A stretch of 64,000 nucleotides of DNA from the NCBI RefSeq assembly GCF_000021925.1, contig NC_011830.1, positions 334,501 through 398,500 of the forward strand, read 5' to 3'. Below are positions 50,931-60,157 of the stretch, piece after piece (the stretch's first letter is position 1; each line of letters begins with the position of its first letter). A program made the translations under genes and the position numbers. The notes under the pieces were generated by a model that was given only the letters and a program-made list of their open reading frames with translations, ran no database searches and was not told where the DNA came from. The DNA is from Desulfitobacterium hafniense DCB-2 (lineage in GTDB: Bacteria > Bacillota > Desulfitobacteriia > Desulfitobacteriales > Desulfitobacteriaceae).

Positions 50931-51128
50931 CTATACTAATACGTCAAGTTTACTGCCAAGATGAGGATTAACAGATGACTCCATCTCACCGGACATCCCC
51001 GCTGTCATAGCCAAGAGAGAATTCGTCTGCTCCTGAGAAGCATTCATAACCATCTTCATGACCGATAGCGACGCCTGCTGTTTGAGCTGAACCTGATTGG
51101 AAACGACGGATAAAGCGGCTATATCCAT
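50931..51128 (-). CDS. YjfB-like putative motility protein
   Basis: A 65-residue protein. MDIAALSVVSNQVQLKQQAS and VMKMVMNASQEQTNSLLAM match the short YjfB family of Firmicutes, annotated as putative motility proteins on regulon evidence. The start at 51128 follows AGAGGAGGGATTGCCC; the frame up to 51197 precedes this site. No flagellar genes are nearby. Confidence 0.82.
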   Translation of the reverse strand: MDIAALSVVSNQVQLKQQASLSVMKMVMNASQEQTNSLLAMTAGMSGEMESSVNPHLGSKLDVLV

Positions 51129-51229
51129 GGGCAATCCCTCCTCTGGATCTACTATAGCACAGCCTGGCGGTTTAGCCAAACCTTTTTCAATGAGCACAAG
51201 GGTCTTTTTCTTTGCGTTTCTTTGTGAAT

Positions 51230-51742
51230 TTAAACCGAGGCCAGAACAACCTTACCCTGTCTCAAACTTTCCTGCACATCGATAACCCGCTGGTTCTCCG
51301 AACCCCTAAAGGGTAAGAGAAGGTTCCTTTCAGCCAATTGGAAAGGCCCGTCCACCAGGAGGTCCGTCTGTTCCAGCAAGAGAGCCCAGGCGGGGTTCTG
51401 TTCACTTGAGGCAGTGAGTTCTTCATAGGTATATCCTGAGTAAGTCATGACATGGAAGCCTCTCTGCCGGGCGGACTGTGCCAGCAAGGCAAAGCCGGCC
51501 GCCTGGGCAAAGGGTTCCCCGCCGCTTAAGGTGATGCCGTCTAGAAGAGGGTTCATGGCTAAACGCTGAAGAATTTCCGCGATGGCAACACTTTTTCCTC
51601 CTTCGTAAGCATGAGTCTCAGGATTATGGCAGCCGGGACAGTGGTGGGGACAGCCCTGGGCGAACACCACCAGGCGTATGCCCGGGCCATCCACAATGGA
51701 CTCCCCGATGATTCCTGCGATCCGGATGCAGGAGTCCATCAT
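51230..51742 (-). CDS. nrdG: Anaerobic ribonucleotide reductase activating protein
   Basis: A 170-residue radical SAM protein. FAQGCPHHCPGCHNPETH holds the Cys-x3-Cys-x2-Cys cluster motif; GITLSGGEPFAQAAGF is the SAM-binding GGE motif. It creates the glycyl radical in NrdD. The start overlaps the nrdD stop by 3 bp, so the two are coupled. Confidence 0.95.
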   Translation of the reverse strand: MMDSCIRIAGIIGESIVDGPGIRLVVFAQGCPHHCPGCHNPETHAYEGGKSVAIAEILQRLAMNPLLDGITLSGGEPFAQAAGFALLAQSARQRGFHVMTYSGYTYEELTASSEQNPAWALLLEQTDLLVDGPFQLAERNLLLPFRGSENQRVIDVQESLRQGKVVLASV

Positions 51743-54111
51743 TAAAGCGTCCCTTTCTCACCGATGGAGGAGTCAAGGCAATTCAGGTGTTTAATCCGAT
51801 CCCGGACTTCGGCTTTTTTGGCGTCGTTAAAGCGATCCAAGGTTCCCACCAGATAGCCGGTGATACGGCGGATGCGCTCAAAGGGAGCAGTGCTTTCTTC
51901 GCGGCCGCAGCGGGGGCATTCGTTGCCGATGATTCCTGTATATCCGCAGACGGGATCCCGATCCACAGGATGATTGACAGCACCGAAGCCGATGCCGGAT
52001 TCTTTCATGCAACGGACAATTTTCTCAAAAGCCTCCAAGTTTTGAGTGGGATCGCCATCAACCTCCACATAAGTGATATGGCCGGCGTTGGTCAGCTCAT
52101 GGTAGGGGGCTTCAATCGTGATTTTGTGAAAGGCGCTGATCGGGAAGCTGACGGGGATATGGAAGCTGTTGGTGTAGTATTCTTTGTCTGTGATACCGGG
52201 GATGCTGCCGAAAAGCTCCCGGTCCATTTTGATGAAGCGGCCGGAGAGGCCCTCGGCAGGAGTGGCCAAGAGAGAGAAATTCAGCCCGTATTCCCGTCCT
52301 GCTTCATCCATGCGCCGGCGCAGTTGCTGAACAATCTCCAGTCCCAGCTCCCGTGCCTCTTCCGATTCCCCGTGATGCTGCCCGGTTAAGACCATAAGGC
52401 ATTCAGCCAGTCCGATAAAGCCCATGGAAAGGGTGCCGTGCTTCAGCACTTCGCGAATTTCATCATCCCAGCCCAGTTGGTCGGAATCCAGCCAGATTCC
52501 CTGTCCCATCAGGAAGGGGAAGTTCTTGACTTTTTTACGGGCTTGAATTTCAAAACGTTCCAGGAGCTGATTGATAACCAGGTCGATTTTCTCATCCAGC
52601 ATGGCGAAGAATTCGGTGCGGCTTTGGTGGCTTTTGATGGCAAGACGGGGGAGGTTAATGGTGGTGAAGCTGAGATTTCCCCGTCCAAAGATGGTTTCCC
52701 GGGAAGGGTCGTAAATATTGCCGATCACCCTGGTGCGGCAGCCCATGTAGGCAATTTCCGTCTCAGGCCTGCCGGGGACATAGTATTGCAGGTTAAAGGG
52801 AGCATCAATAAAGGAGAAGTTGGGGAAAAGTCTTTTGGCACTGACCCGGCAAGCCAGCTGGAATAAATCGTAGTTAGGATCACTGGGATTATAATTAACC
52901 CCTTCTTTCACTTTGAAGATATGGATAGGGAAGATGGGGGTTTCGCCGTTGCCCAGACCTGCTTCGGTGGCCAGGAGCAGGTTTTTGACCACCATACGGC
53001 CTTCCGGGGTGGTGTCCGTGCCGTAATTGAGGGAGCTGAAGGGAATTTGGGCTCCGGCACGGCTGTGCATGGTATTGAGGTTATGGACCAAAGCTTCCAT
53101 AGCCTGATAGGTTTTTTTATCCGTCTCGGCAAGAGCTTTTTTGACGGCAAACTCCTGAGCTTTGCGGATGGTAGGCATGTCCAGCTTAAGATTAGGCAGG
53201 GTTTGAAGCAGTGCGGCTTCCTGCTCAAAATAATCCGGGTCAGAGGAAAGGGTAGGTGTATGCCCTTGGTTGGCAAGGGCTGAGAATACATCCTTGAGAT
53301 GGGCTTCCAGCTCTTCCTGATCCACATCCTGATGGATTAAAAGCTCGCAGGCTTTAAGCAGGTTCTGTCTATAAAGCTTAATATAGGTTTTGGCTACTCC
53401 CGGCGCCATACCGTAATCAAAATTAGGAATGCTTTGGCCGCCGTGTTGATCGTTTTGGTTGGACTGAATAGCGATACAAGCCAAAGCACTGTAGCTCTGG
53501 ATATCATTGGGTTCTCTTAAGAAGCCGTGGCCGGTCCCAAAGCCTTCTTTGAAAAGTTTAATAATATCGATCTGGCAGCAGGTAGTGGTGAGGGTGAGAA
53601 AATCCATATCATGGATGTGAATATCTCCTTCTTTGTGGGCTTTGGAGTGTTCGGGCTTTAAGACAAACATCTCATTAAACTGTTTAGCTCCTTCGGAGCC
53701 GTAGCGCAGCATGGTGCCCATGGCGGTATCTCCGTCAATGTTGGCATTTTCCCGCTTCATATCATTATCTTTGGCTTCTTTAAAAGTCAGCTCCTCATAG
53801 ACCTTCATAAGCCGGGTATCCATTTCCCGGACACGGGTCCGTTCCGCCCGATAGAGAATGAATTCCTTGGCTGTGCGGGCGTGGCCTCTTTCGATCAGGA
53901 TCTTTTCCACAGCATCCTGAATTTCTTCCACAGAGGGGACTTTTTTATGTAGGTTAACCTCAAGGTAGTTGACCACTTCTTCCGCAAGAAGGAGAGAGGA
54001 TTGATAGTCCTTGCCTCCTGTGGCACTGGCTGCCTTAAAGATAGCGTTGGCTATTTTTTCAATGTTAAAAGGAGCTTCCCGTCCGTCGCGCTTGCGAATC
54101 TTAGTAATCAA
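51742..54111 (-). CDS. nrdD: Anaerobic ribonucleoside-triphosphate reductase, class III
   Basis: About 789 residues. An N-terminal ATP-cone (KIRKRDGREAPFNIEKIANA) is followed by the ten-stranded barrel; CGYTGIIGNECPRCG is the C-terminal zinc site and RRITGYLVGTLDRFND contains the glycyl-radical glycine. It makes deoxynucleotides without oxygen. TTG 54111 has AAAAGAGGT 9 bp upstream; ATG 54150 is in frame but has no ribosome site. A cobalamin riboswitch with terminator lies in its leader, so it is expected to be off when B12 is ample. Confidence 0.95.
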   Translation of the reverse strand: MITKIRKRDGREAPFNIEKIANAIFKAASATGGKDYQSSLLLAEEVVNYLEVNLHKKVPSVEEIQDAVEKILIERGHARTAKEFILYRAERTRVREMDTRLMKVYEELTFKEAKDNDMKRENANIDGDTAMGTMLRYGSEGAKQFNEMFVLKPEHSKAHKEGDIHIHDMDFLTLTTTCCQIDIIKLFKEGFGTGHGFLREPNDIQSYSALACIAIQSNQNDQHGGQSIPNFDYGMAPGVAKTYIKLYRQNLLKACELLIHQDVDQEELEAHLKDVFSALANQGHTPTLSSDPDYFEQEAALLQTLPNLKLDMPTIRKAQEFAVKKALAETDKKTYQAMEALVHNLNTMHSRAGAQIPFSSLNYGTDTTPEGRMVVKNLLLATEAGLGNGETPIFPIHIFKVKEGVNYNPSDPNYDLFQLACRVSAKRLFPNFSFIDAPFNLQYYVPGRPETEIAYMGCRTRVIGNIYDPSRETIFGRGNLSFTTINLPRLAIKSHQSRTEFFAMLDEKIDLVINQLLERFEIQARKKVKNFPFLMGQGIWLDSDQLGWDDEIREVLKHGTLSMGFIGLAECLMVLTGQHHGESEEARELGLEIVQQLRRRMDEAGREYGLNFSLLATPAEGLSGRFIKMDRELFGSIPGITDKEYYTNSFHIPVSFPISAFHKITIEAPYHELTNAGHITYVEVDGDPTQNLEAFEKIVRCMKESGIGFGAVNHPVDRDPVCGYTGIIGNECPRCGREESTAPFERIRRITGYLVGTLDRFNDAKKAEVRDRIKHLNCLDSSIGEKGTL

Positions 54112-54180
54112 ATACAATCTACCTCTTTTCTCAATCTGATCTCTTATCATCGTTCAGGGACTCATGATGACATCCGAAAC

Positions 54181-54209
54181 AAAAACTTCCCGACAGAGAT
54201 GCCGAGAAG
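54181..54209 (-). terminator. Regulated terminator in the nrdD leader
   Basis: On the minus strand CTTCTCG (54209-54203) pairs with CGGGAAG (54192-54186), followed by T5. It lies between the cobalamin aptamer and nrdD and is the probable expression platform. Confidence 0.7.
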
Positions 54210-54269
54210 CTAAAAACAACATGCCGTTAGCAGCCCAACATACTCTATCCTCCGTAGAGTTGGTGGTAT

Positions 54270-54431
54270 ACACATAGGCAGGTCTTCTGACTTAGGATCA
54301 TCTATACTTCTTACCTTCCCGAAACCCTTTCAGTGGTAATGCCAAGAAGTATATTTCCCTTACAGCGGCGGGACCGTGCCGGCCTCTAACCGGCTTCCCT
54401 TTTCAACTGTGGTTGTACAGTCACCTATGAG
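54270..54431 (-). promoter_or_regulatory. Cobalamin (adenosylcobalamin-type) riboswitch
   Basis: Read on the minus strand from 54431: CATAGGTG begins P1, then GGGAAGCCGG, GGCCGGCACGGTCCCGCC and GCTGTAA (the B12-box region), later AAGTCAGAAGACCTGCC and CCTATG closing P1. These are the conserved blocks of the B12 aptamer in order. A sigma-A promoter lies upstream (TTGACA 54592-54587, 18 bp, TATGAT 54568-54563). Confidence 0.9.
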
Positions 54432-54656
54432 ATTCCTTATTAATGAACCAGTCTCATTATACATCAAAATCTCGTTGAACACCATATATAGATGAAAGTT
54501 TATAAAAAAACACTATATATAGGGGTGTGCAACCGAAAACCAGTTGAGCTAAGACTGATAAAATCATATCTTAAAAGCAAGGGGACTGTCAACGATCTAA
54601 ATCACATTATCTAATTACATGAGCCAAATTATATGATCTGAATTATATTACCGAAA

Positions 54657-57600
54657 TTACATTATCTCACCATGATATTCCTGCAGGGATTTAACCACGG
54701 TTTTATTGGCTGCCGCCTCCTGAGATGCGGCAATTCCTTTGGCGCTGGCTAAGGCGGCCGGGGTGGTGGTGATATAAGGGATCTTATACTTAATGGCGGT
54801 CTTGCGGATGTAGGAATCATCTTTGAGGCTGCGTTTGCCGATGGGGGTGTTAATGACCAATTGGATCTCGCCGTTCATAATACCATCAGTGATATTGGGA
54901 CGGCCTTCCTCAATTTTATGGATGAATTCGGCGTCAATGCTATGATCCTGAAGGAATTTCCGGGTCCCCTGAGTGGCTTTGATCTTAAAGCCCAGCTTGA
55001 GGAATTCCTGGGCGATTTCGATGACCCCTGAAGAGCGGTCCTGTTCGGCAATGCTCATAAGGACGGTTCCGCTGAAGGGCAGGGAGGAGTGGGTTGCTTC
55101 CTGAGCCTTGAAATAGGCCAGGCCGAAGGAATTGGCCATGCCCAAAACCTCTCCGGTGGAACGCATTTCCGGGCCGAGGACGGGATCTACTTCAGGGAAT
55201 TTGTCAAAGGGGAAGACCGCTTCTTTGACGCCGTAATGGGAGATCTGAGCAGGCTTGAAGTTGGTTGCGATATCGTTCTTTTGCCCGGTATAATCAGCCA
55301 GTATCAACTCCGTGGCCAGCCTGGCCATGGGGGTGTTGCAGATTTTGGAGACCAGGGGTACGGTGCGGGAAGCTCTGGGATTGGCCTCTAAGACGTAGAC
55401 CTTATCCTCGGCGATGGCGTACTGGATATTCATAAGCCCTACCACATGGAGTTCCTGGGCAATCCGCTGGGTATAATCGATAATGGTGCGCAAATGGCGG
55501 TCGGCAATGGTCAGGGGAGGAATGACGCAGGCACTGTCTCCGGAATGGATCCCCGCCAGCTCGATGTGCTCCATAACGGCAGGGACGAAGGCATGAGTAC
55601 CGTCTGAGACGGCATCGGCTTCTGCTTCGATGGCATTCTCCAGGAATTTATCGATAAGAATGGGGCGTTCCGGGGTGATGTCCACGGCGGCGGCCACATA
55701 TTCCCGCAGCTGTTCTTCATCAAAGACAATTTCCATGCCCCGGCCTCCCAGGACATAGGAGGGACGAACCATGACGGGATAACCGATCATCTCCGCCGCT
55801 GCCAAAGCTTCCTCCAGAGTGCTGGCCATACCTGCCTGGGGCATGGGGATAGCCAGTTTCTCCATCATTTTGCGGAACTGATCCCGATCCTCAGCCTGGT
55901 CGATGACTTCCGGTACGGTACCGAGAATTCTTACTCCCGCCTCCTGGAGCTGGGCGGCGATATTCAGGGGTGTCTGGCCTCCGAATTGGACGATGGCGCC
56001 GATGGGGCGTTCTTTTTCATAGATGCTTAAGACATCCTCCACAGTCAGGGGCTCGAAATATAGCTTATCCGAGGTGTCATAATCGGTGGATACGGTCTCG
56101 GGGTTGCAGTTGATCATGATGGTTTCATAGCCCAGGTTTTTTAAGGCAAAAGCGGCGTGAACGCAGCAGTAGTCAAATTCGATGCCCTGGCCGATGCGGT
56201 TGGGGCCGCCGCCCAGGATGAGGACCTTTTCCCTCTGGCTGGTGGTGACCTTGTCCGGGGCATTATAGGTGGAGTAATAATAGGAGGCGTTGTTTACCCC
56301 GCTTACAGGTACGGCATCCCAGGCCTGGGTCAACCCCAGCCCCAGGCGCTGCCGGCGGACTTGCGTCTCAGAAATACCTAAGAGCTGGGCCAGATAGCGG
56401 TCGGCAAAACCATCCTTTTTGGCTTGGATCAGGAGCTCGGCGGGGAGCTCCCGGCCTTGATACTCCAGGATCTTTTCTTCCAGGTCCACCAATTCCTTCA
56501 TTTGTTCAATGAACCAGGTCTTGACATAGGTGATGGCGGCAAGCTCCGCCGGATCAGCCCCTTGGCGGAGGGCTTCGTACATCATAAAATGCCGTTCACT
56601 GGTAGGGGTTTTCAGCAGCTCCAGAAGCTCGGGGAGGGTCTTGGTGTTGAAATCTTTGGCAAAGCCTAAGCCGTAACGGCCTATTTCCAAACTGCGAATG
56701 GCTTTTTGGAAGGCTTCTTTATAGTTTTTGCCGATGCTCATGACTTCACCCACGGCCCGCATCTGGGTGCCCAGTTTGTCTTCCACACCCTTGAACTTTT
56801 CAAAGGCCCAGCGGGCGAACTTGATCACTACATAGTCACCCCAGGGAGTATATTTATCCAGGGTTCCCTCCCGCCAGTAGGGGATTTCATCCAGGGTCAG
56901 GCCGGCGGCCAGCAGGGAAGAGATCAGGGCAATGGGGAACCCGGTGGCTTTGGAAGCCAGGGCGGAGGAGCGGGAGGTACGGGGGTTGATCTCGATGATC
57001 ACCACCCGGTCGGTTTTGGGATCATGGGCGAATTGGACATTGGTCCCACCGATGACTTCGATGGCTTCCACGATAGAGTAGGCGTATTTCTGAAGCCTTT
57101 CCTGAAGCTCCTGAGAGATGGTCAGCATGGGGGCGCTGCAGAAGGAATCCCCGGTATGGACGCCGATAGCGTCGATGTTTTCGATGAAGCAGACGGTGAT
57201 CATTTGGTTTTTGGAGTCCCGGACCACTTCCAGCTCCAGCTCTTCCCAGCCCAGGACGGATTCTTCCACCAGAACCTGTCCGATCATGCTGGCGGAGATG
57301 CCCCGGTTCACGATGGTTTTTAATTCTTCCACATTGTAGACCAGGCCGCCCCCGGTGCCGCCCAGGGTGTAAGCAGGACGAATCACCACGGGATAGCCCA
57401 GCTCCTGAGCGATTTTCTCGGCTTCTTCCACAGTGTAAGCAGGGCTGCTTTTGGGCATATCGATACCCAGGCGTTCCATGGTCTCCTTGAAGGCGATGCG
57501 GTCTTCCCCCCGCTCGATGGCATCCAGCTGTACCCCGATGACTTTCACGCCATAGTGATCGAGAATTCCCGCTTTGGCCAGTTCGGAACTCAGATTTAGC

Positions 57601-57884
57601 CCGGATTGTCCTCCTAAATTGGGCAGAAGGGCATCGGGGCGCTCTTTCTCGATGATCTCGGTGATTCTCTGGACATTGAGAGGCTCGATGTAGGTAGCAT
57701 CAGCCGTACCGGCATCCGTCATAATCGTGGCGGGATTGGAGTTCACCAACACCACTTCATAACCTAAGTTTTTGAGGGCTTTGCAAGCCTGGGTTCCTGA
57801 ATAGTCAAATTCGGCAGCCTGCCCGATGACGATGGGGCCGGAACCGATGATCATTATCTTCTTAATATCTTCTCTCTTAGGCAT
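54657..57884 (-). CDS. carB: Carbamoyl-phosphate synthase large subunit
   Basis: A 1075-residue enzyme with two ATP-grasp halves: MPKREDIKKIMIIGSGPIVIGQAAEFDYSG starts the first, VLILGGGPNRIGQGIEFDYC the second; the C-terminal MGS-like allosteric domain follows (SHYGVKEAVFPFDKF precedes it). It makes carbamoyl phosphate for arginine and pyrimidines from bicarbonate, ATP and ammonia delivered by CarA. ATG 57884 is used; TTG 57893 lies too close to AAGGAG. No carA is adjacent on either side, which is unusual. Confidence 0.95.
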   Translation of the reverse strand: MPKREDIKKIMIIGSGPIVIGQAAEFDYSGTQACKALKNLGYEVVLVNSNPATIMTDAGTADATYIEPLNVQRITEIIEKERPDALLPNLGGQSGLNLSSELAKAGILDHYGVKVIGVQLDAIERGEDRIAFKETMERLGIDMPKSSPAYTVEEAEKIAQELGYPVVIRPAYTLGGTGGGLVYNVEELKTIVNRGISASMIGQVLVEESVLGWEELELEVVRDSKNQMITVCFIENIDAIGVHTGDSFCSAPMLTISQELQERLQKYAYSIVEAIEVIGGTNVQFAHDPKTDRVVIIEINPRTSRSSALASKATGFPIALISSLLAAGLTLDEIPYWREGTLDKYTPWGDYVVIKFARWAFEKFKGVEDKLGTQMRAVGEVMSIGKNYKEAFQKAIRSLEIGRYGLGFAKDFNTKTLPELLELLKTPTSERHFMMYEALRQGADPAELAAITYVKTWFIEQMKELVDLEEKILEYQGRELPAELLIQAKKDGFADRYLAQLLGISETQVRRQRLGLGLTQAWDAVPVSGVNNASYYYSTYNAPDKVTTSQREKVLILGGGPNRIGQGIEFDYCCVHAAFALKNLGYETIMINCNPETVSTDYDTSDKLYFEPLTVEDVLSIYEKERPIGAIVQFGGQTPLNIAAQLQEAGVRILGTVPEVIDQAEDRDQFRKMMEKLAIPMPQAGMASTLEEALAAAEMIGYPVMVRPSYVLGGRGMEIVFDEEQLREYVAAAVDITPERPILIDKFLENAIEAEADAVSDGTHAFVPAVMEHIELAGIHSGDSACVIPPLTIADRHLRTIIDYTQRIAQELHVVGLMNIQYAIAEDKVYVLEANPRASRTVPLVSKICNTPMARLATELILADYTGQKNDIATNFKPAQISHYGVKEAVFPFDKFPEVDPVLGPEMRSTGEVLGMANSFGLAYFKAQEATHSSLPFSGTVLMSIAEQDRSSGVIEIAQEFLKLGFKIKATQGTRKFLQDHSIDAEFIHKIEEGRPNITDGIMNGEIQLVINTPIGKRSLKDDSYIRKTAIKYKIPYITTTPAALASAKGIAASQEAAANKTVVKSLQEYHGEIM

Positions 57885-58159
57885 CTTGATCAACCACTCC
57901 TTACTTTCTATTGAAGGGAATACGTGCAGAAAAACCTTATATAATTATACATTATTATGCATAAATATAATATCTGTAGACTGAAAAATACAGTGTTTTT
58001 TTAAAGAATTGATAGCCTAGAGAGAAGCAACTTGGTAAGAGAAATTCCTCCATATTTTTGCTACTATTTAATAGCAAATGGTGTTATAATAAAAAAGGGT
58101 GATAAAAATTGCTGGACCAAAGACACTTCCCTTCGCCTTGGATAAGGAGGAATAGCATC
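57885..58159. promoter_or_regulatory. Intergenic control region with an operator-like repeat
   Basis: TTTGCTA (58057-58063) and TAGCAAA (58072-58078) form a perfect inverted repeat just upstream of a TATAAT (58085-58090), placed to block the -35 region of the next gene. The carB side is AT-rich with possible -10 elements near 57940-57960. I see no PyrR-type attenuator. Confidence 0.5.
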
Positions 58160-59158
58160 GTGAAAAAATACTGTGATATTTGCCAATGTGAGCAAGAAAC
58201 ACAAGTTGACAATAAGAGGGAGACTTTTTCTGTTCGTGGGGAAGAAATAGAGACCGTTTCCGATATTCGCATTTGTTCAATCTGCAGAAATGAGCTTTTC
58301 GATGAAGAGCTGGATACCAAGAATCTGGAGAGGGTTTATCAAGCCTATCGCAACAAACACAATTTGCTTTCACCTTTCGAAATAAAGCAAATCCGTGAAT
58401 CCATTGGCTCGGGAAGAACTGTCGCTTCACTACTGGGATGGAGCCAGGCTACCTTTGTGCGTTATGAGGGAGGAGCCATACCGAGTGCATCTCATCATGA
58501 GCAATTATTGCGTTTGAAAAATGATCCCACTTATCTCAACTATCTTTATGACAGTAATAAAAACAAACTGACCGATAGAGAAAAGAGAAAAATCTTAGCC
58601 CAAATCGATAAGACAGATCCAGCGGCGGAGCAAGATCCGGTTGATTTTTTGAATAAACGTTTCGCTCCATTTTATAACAAGGGGATTACAAATATTGAAT
58701 TTGATTTTGAAAAACTTGCTGCTCTGGTTCAGATATTTGCTGTAACGAATAGGGAATTAGTGAAGACGAAGTTGCAAAAGCTTCTTTATTATGCTGATAA
58801 CCTTCATTTTAAGCGTTATGGATATCCCATAACGGGGCTGGTCTATATTCACCATCATTTTGGCCCGGTTCCTGTAAATCATGATTTAATCCATTGGGTA
58901 CTTGAAAGTGTAGGAGTCATTGAAACAAAGCCCTATGACGGACTATACGAGGGTGAGATATTGATGCCAACAGAAAGGGGAAATCAAGACCTGTTTTCTA
59001 ATGAGGAGCTGGAAGTAATTTTTGCCATAGCTGAATATTTCAAGGATTTTTCGGCAACGAAGATATCGGATTTTTCTCATAAGGAAAAAGGGTATATAGA
59101 AACGGCTCAAAGAGAGATCATACCCTATCGTTATGCAAATGATTTAAAGTTGAGTTAA
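58160..59158 (+). CDS. MqsA-like zinc finger, HTH and SocA (Panacea) domain protein
   Basis: A 332-residue protein. The N-terminus has two Cys-x2-Cys pairs (KKYCDICQCEQ, RICSICRNELF) as in MqsA; a helix-turn-helix follows (IRESIGSGRTVASLLGWSQATFVRYEGG). From residue ~195 a SocA/Panacea (DUF4065) domain shows VKTKLQKLLYYADNLHFKRYG and YIHHHFGPVPVNHDLIH. Panacea domains neutralise many unrelated toxins in toxin-antitoxin pairs. GTG 58160 follows AAGGAGG with 9 bp spacing. No toxin gene is adjacent. The upstream repeat suggests autoregulation. Confidence 0.85.
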   Translation: MKKYCDICQCEQETQVDNKRETFSVRGEEIETVSDIRICSICRNELFDEELDTKNLERVYQAYRNKHNLLSPFEIKQIRESIGSGRTVASLLGWSQATFVRYEGGAIPSASHHEQLLRLKNDPTYLNYLYDSNKNKLTDREKRKILAQIDKTDPAAEQDPVDFLNKRFAPFYNKGITNIEFDFEKLAALVQIFAVTNRELVKTKLQKLLYYADNLHFKRYGYPITGLVYIHHHFGPVPVNHDLIHWVLESVGVIETKPYDGLYEGEILMPTERGNQDLFSNEELEVIFAIAEYFKDFSATKISDFSHKEKGYIETAQREIIPYRYANDLKLS

Positions 59159-59205
59159 CCTCCGTTTTCTTCAGACAGGATGACGGTGTCCTCAGTCAAA
59201 CGTTT

Positions 59206-59925
59206 TTAGACAATAATCGTGGTTATAAATAAGTAGATGCTGGTAAAAAACAATAAAAGATAGATAAGCTGCTGCATCCGCTGTTGATTGAGCCGGACAA
59301 AGACAAATTGTCCAAGCACAATTCCCAGCACCAGAAAAGGAAGAGAAATCAGGGTGGACTTCCAGACTATGGCGGAATTGCCGTAAAGAAAGGTTTGCAT
59401 GAGAATGCTGAGCAAATTGATGAAGACAAAGTAGGCGACGGTTGTACTGCGTATGGTGGCCTTATCAAGATCGGTTCCCGCATAATAGATCATCAGGGGG
59501 GGACCGGGCATACCGATGCTGGTGGTGAGAAATCCGGAACAGACCCCCATCAGGAATTCTTTGGTGTTGCTTTCTTTAAAGCAAATTTTAGCAGCCAATA
59601 AACAGGTCGATATCAGCAGCAATACACTGATCAAGAGTTTCAAGGGACGTACATCCAGAAAAATAAAGATAAGGATTCCCGGCAGCGTTCCCAGTAAGCT
59701 GCCCATGATTAATCTCTTTAAAGTGGCTGCTTTAACAGTATGGCGGATTTTATAGATCATCATCAGGGAGATGATGAAGGCAAGTAGAATATTCAGTTGG
59801 ATGGCGTCACGGGGGTCAAGCAAGAGAAGCAGGAAAGGAATGGACATGATGGCAAATCCGAATCCGGTGGCGGCCTGCATGGTTGAAGCGATGAGTACGA
59901 TTAATATAAGGGCATAGGTGTTCAT
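59206..59925 (-). CDS. TauE/SafE (TSUP) family permease
   Basis: A 239-residue membrane protein with seven to eight hydrophobic helices. TMQAATGFGFAIMSIPFLLLLLDPRDAIQLN and SIGMPGPPLMIYYAG are the two TSUP repeats. The family exports sulphite, sulphoacetate or related organosulphur anions, or takes up others. The start at 59925 follows GGGAGGATCGACC. It is separated from the microcompartment operon by a terminator. Confidence 0.88.
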   Translation of the reverse strand: MNTYALILIVLIASTMQAATGFGFAIMSIPFLLLLLDPRDAIQLNILLAFIISLMMIYKIRHTVKAATLKRLIMGSLLGTLPGILIFIFLDVRPLKLLISVLLLISTCLLAAKICFKESNTKEFLMGVCSGFLTTSIGMPGPPLMIYYAGTDLDKATIRSTTVAYFVFINLLSILMQTFLYGNSAIVWKSTLISLPFLVLGIVLGQFVFVRLNQQRMQQLIYLLLFFTSIYLFITTIIV

Positions 59926-60035
59926 GGTCGATCCTCCCTGGTAGCCTGCATTAAGGACTGTATTCTGCACTCATCCGGCTTGGAAGCATAGGCTGTATAT
60001 CAGAAGTATAGCTTATGCCGGTGCGGGACGGTATG

Positions 60036-60076
60036 CAAAAAGGGGGCGTGTGGAAAGCTTGGTTCCGACACGCCCC
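60036..60076 (-). terminator. Terminator of the microcompartment operon
   Basis: Minus strand GGGGCGTGT (60076-60068) pairs with ACACGCCCC (60051-60043), then C and T5 follow. It marks the operon end 80 bp after pduL. Confidence 0.85.
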
Positions 60077-60157
60077 TCCTTTATGCGGCGAAGTTAAGAC
60101 TTCAGTAGTTAAGATTTCATAGAAAATTAGCCCTGAAATTAGCCCTAAGCAGCCGGC

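Noticed and set aside
51787..53283. Plus-strand open frames opposite nrdD (120-200 residues)
   Set aside because: Shadow frames; no ribosome sites and no recognisable domains.
55089..57323. Several plus-strand open frames opposite carB (up to 205 residues)
   Set aside because: They are shadows of the strongly supported carB frame, with Gly/His/Asp-rich sequence typical of reverse frames.
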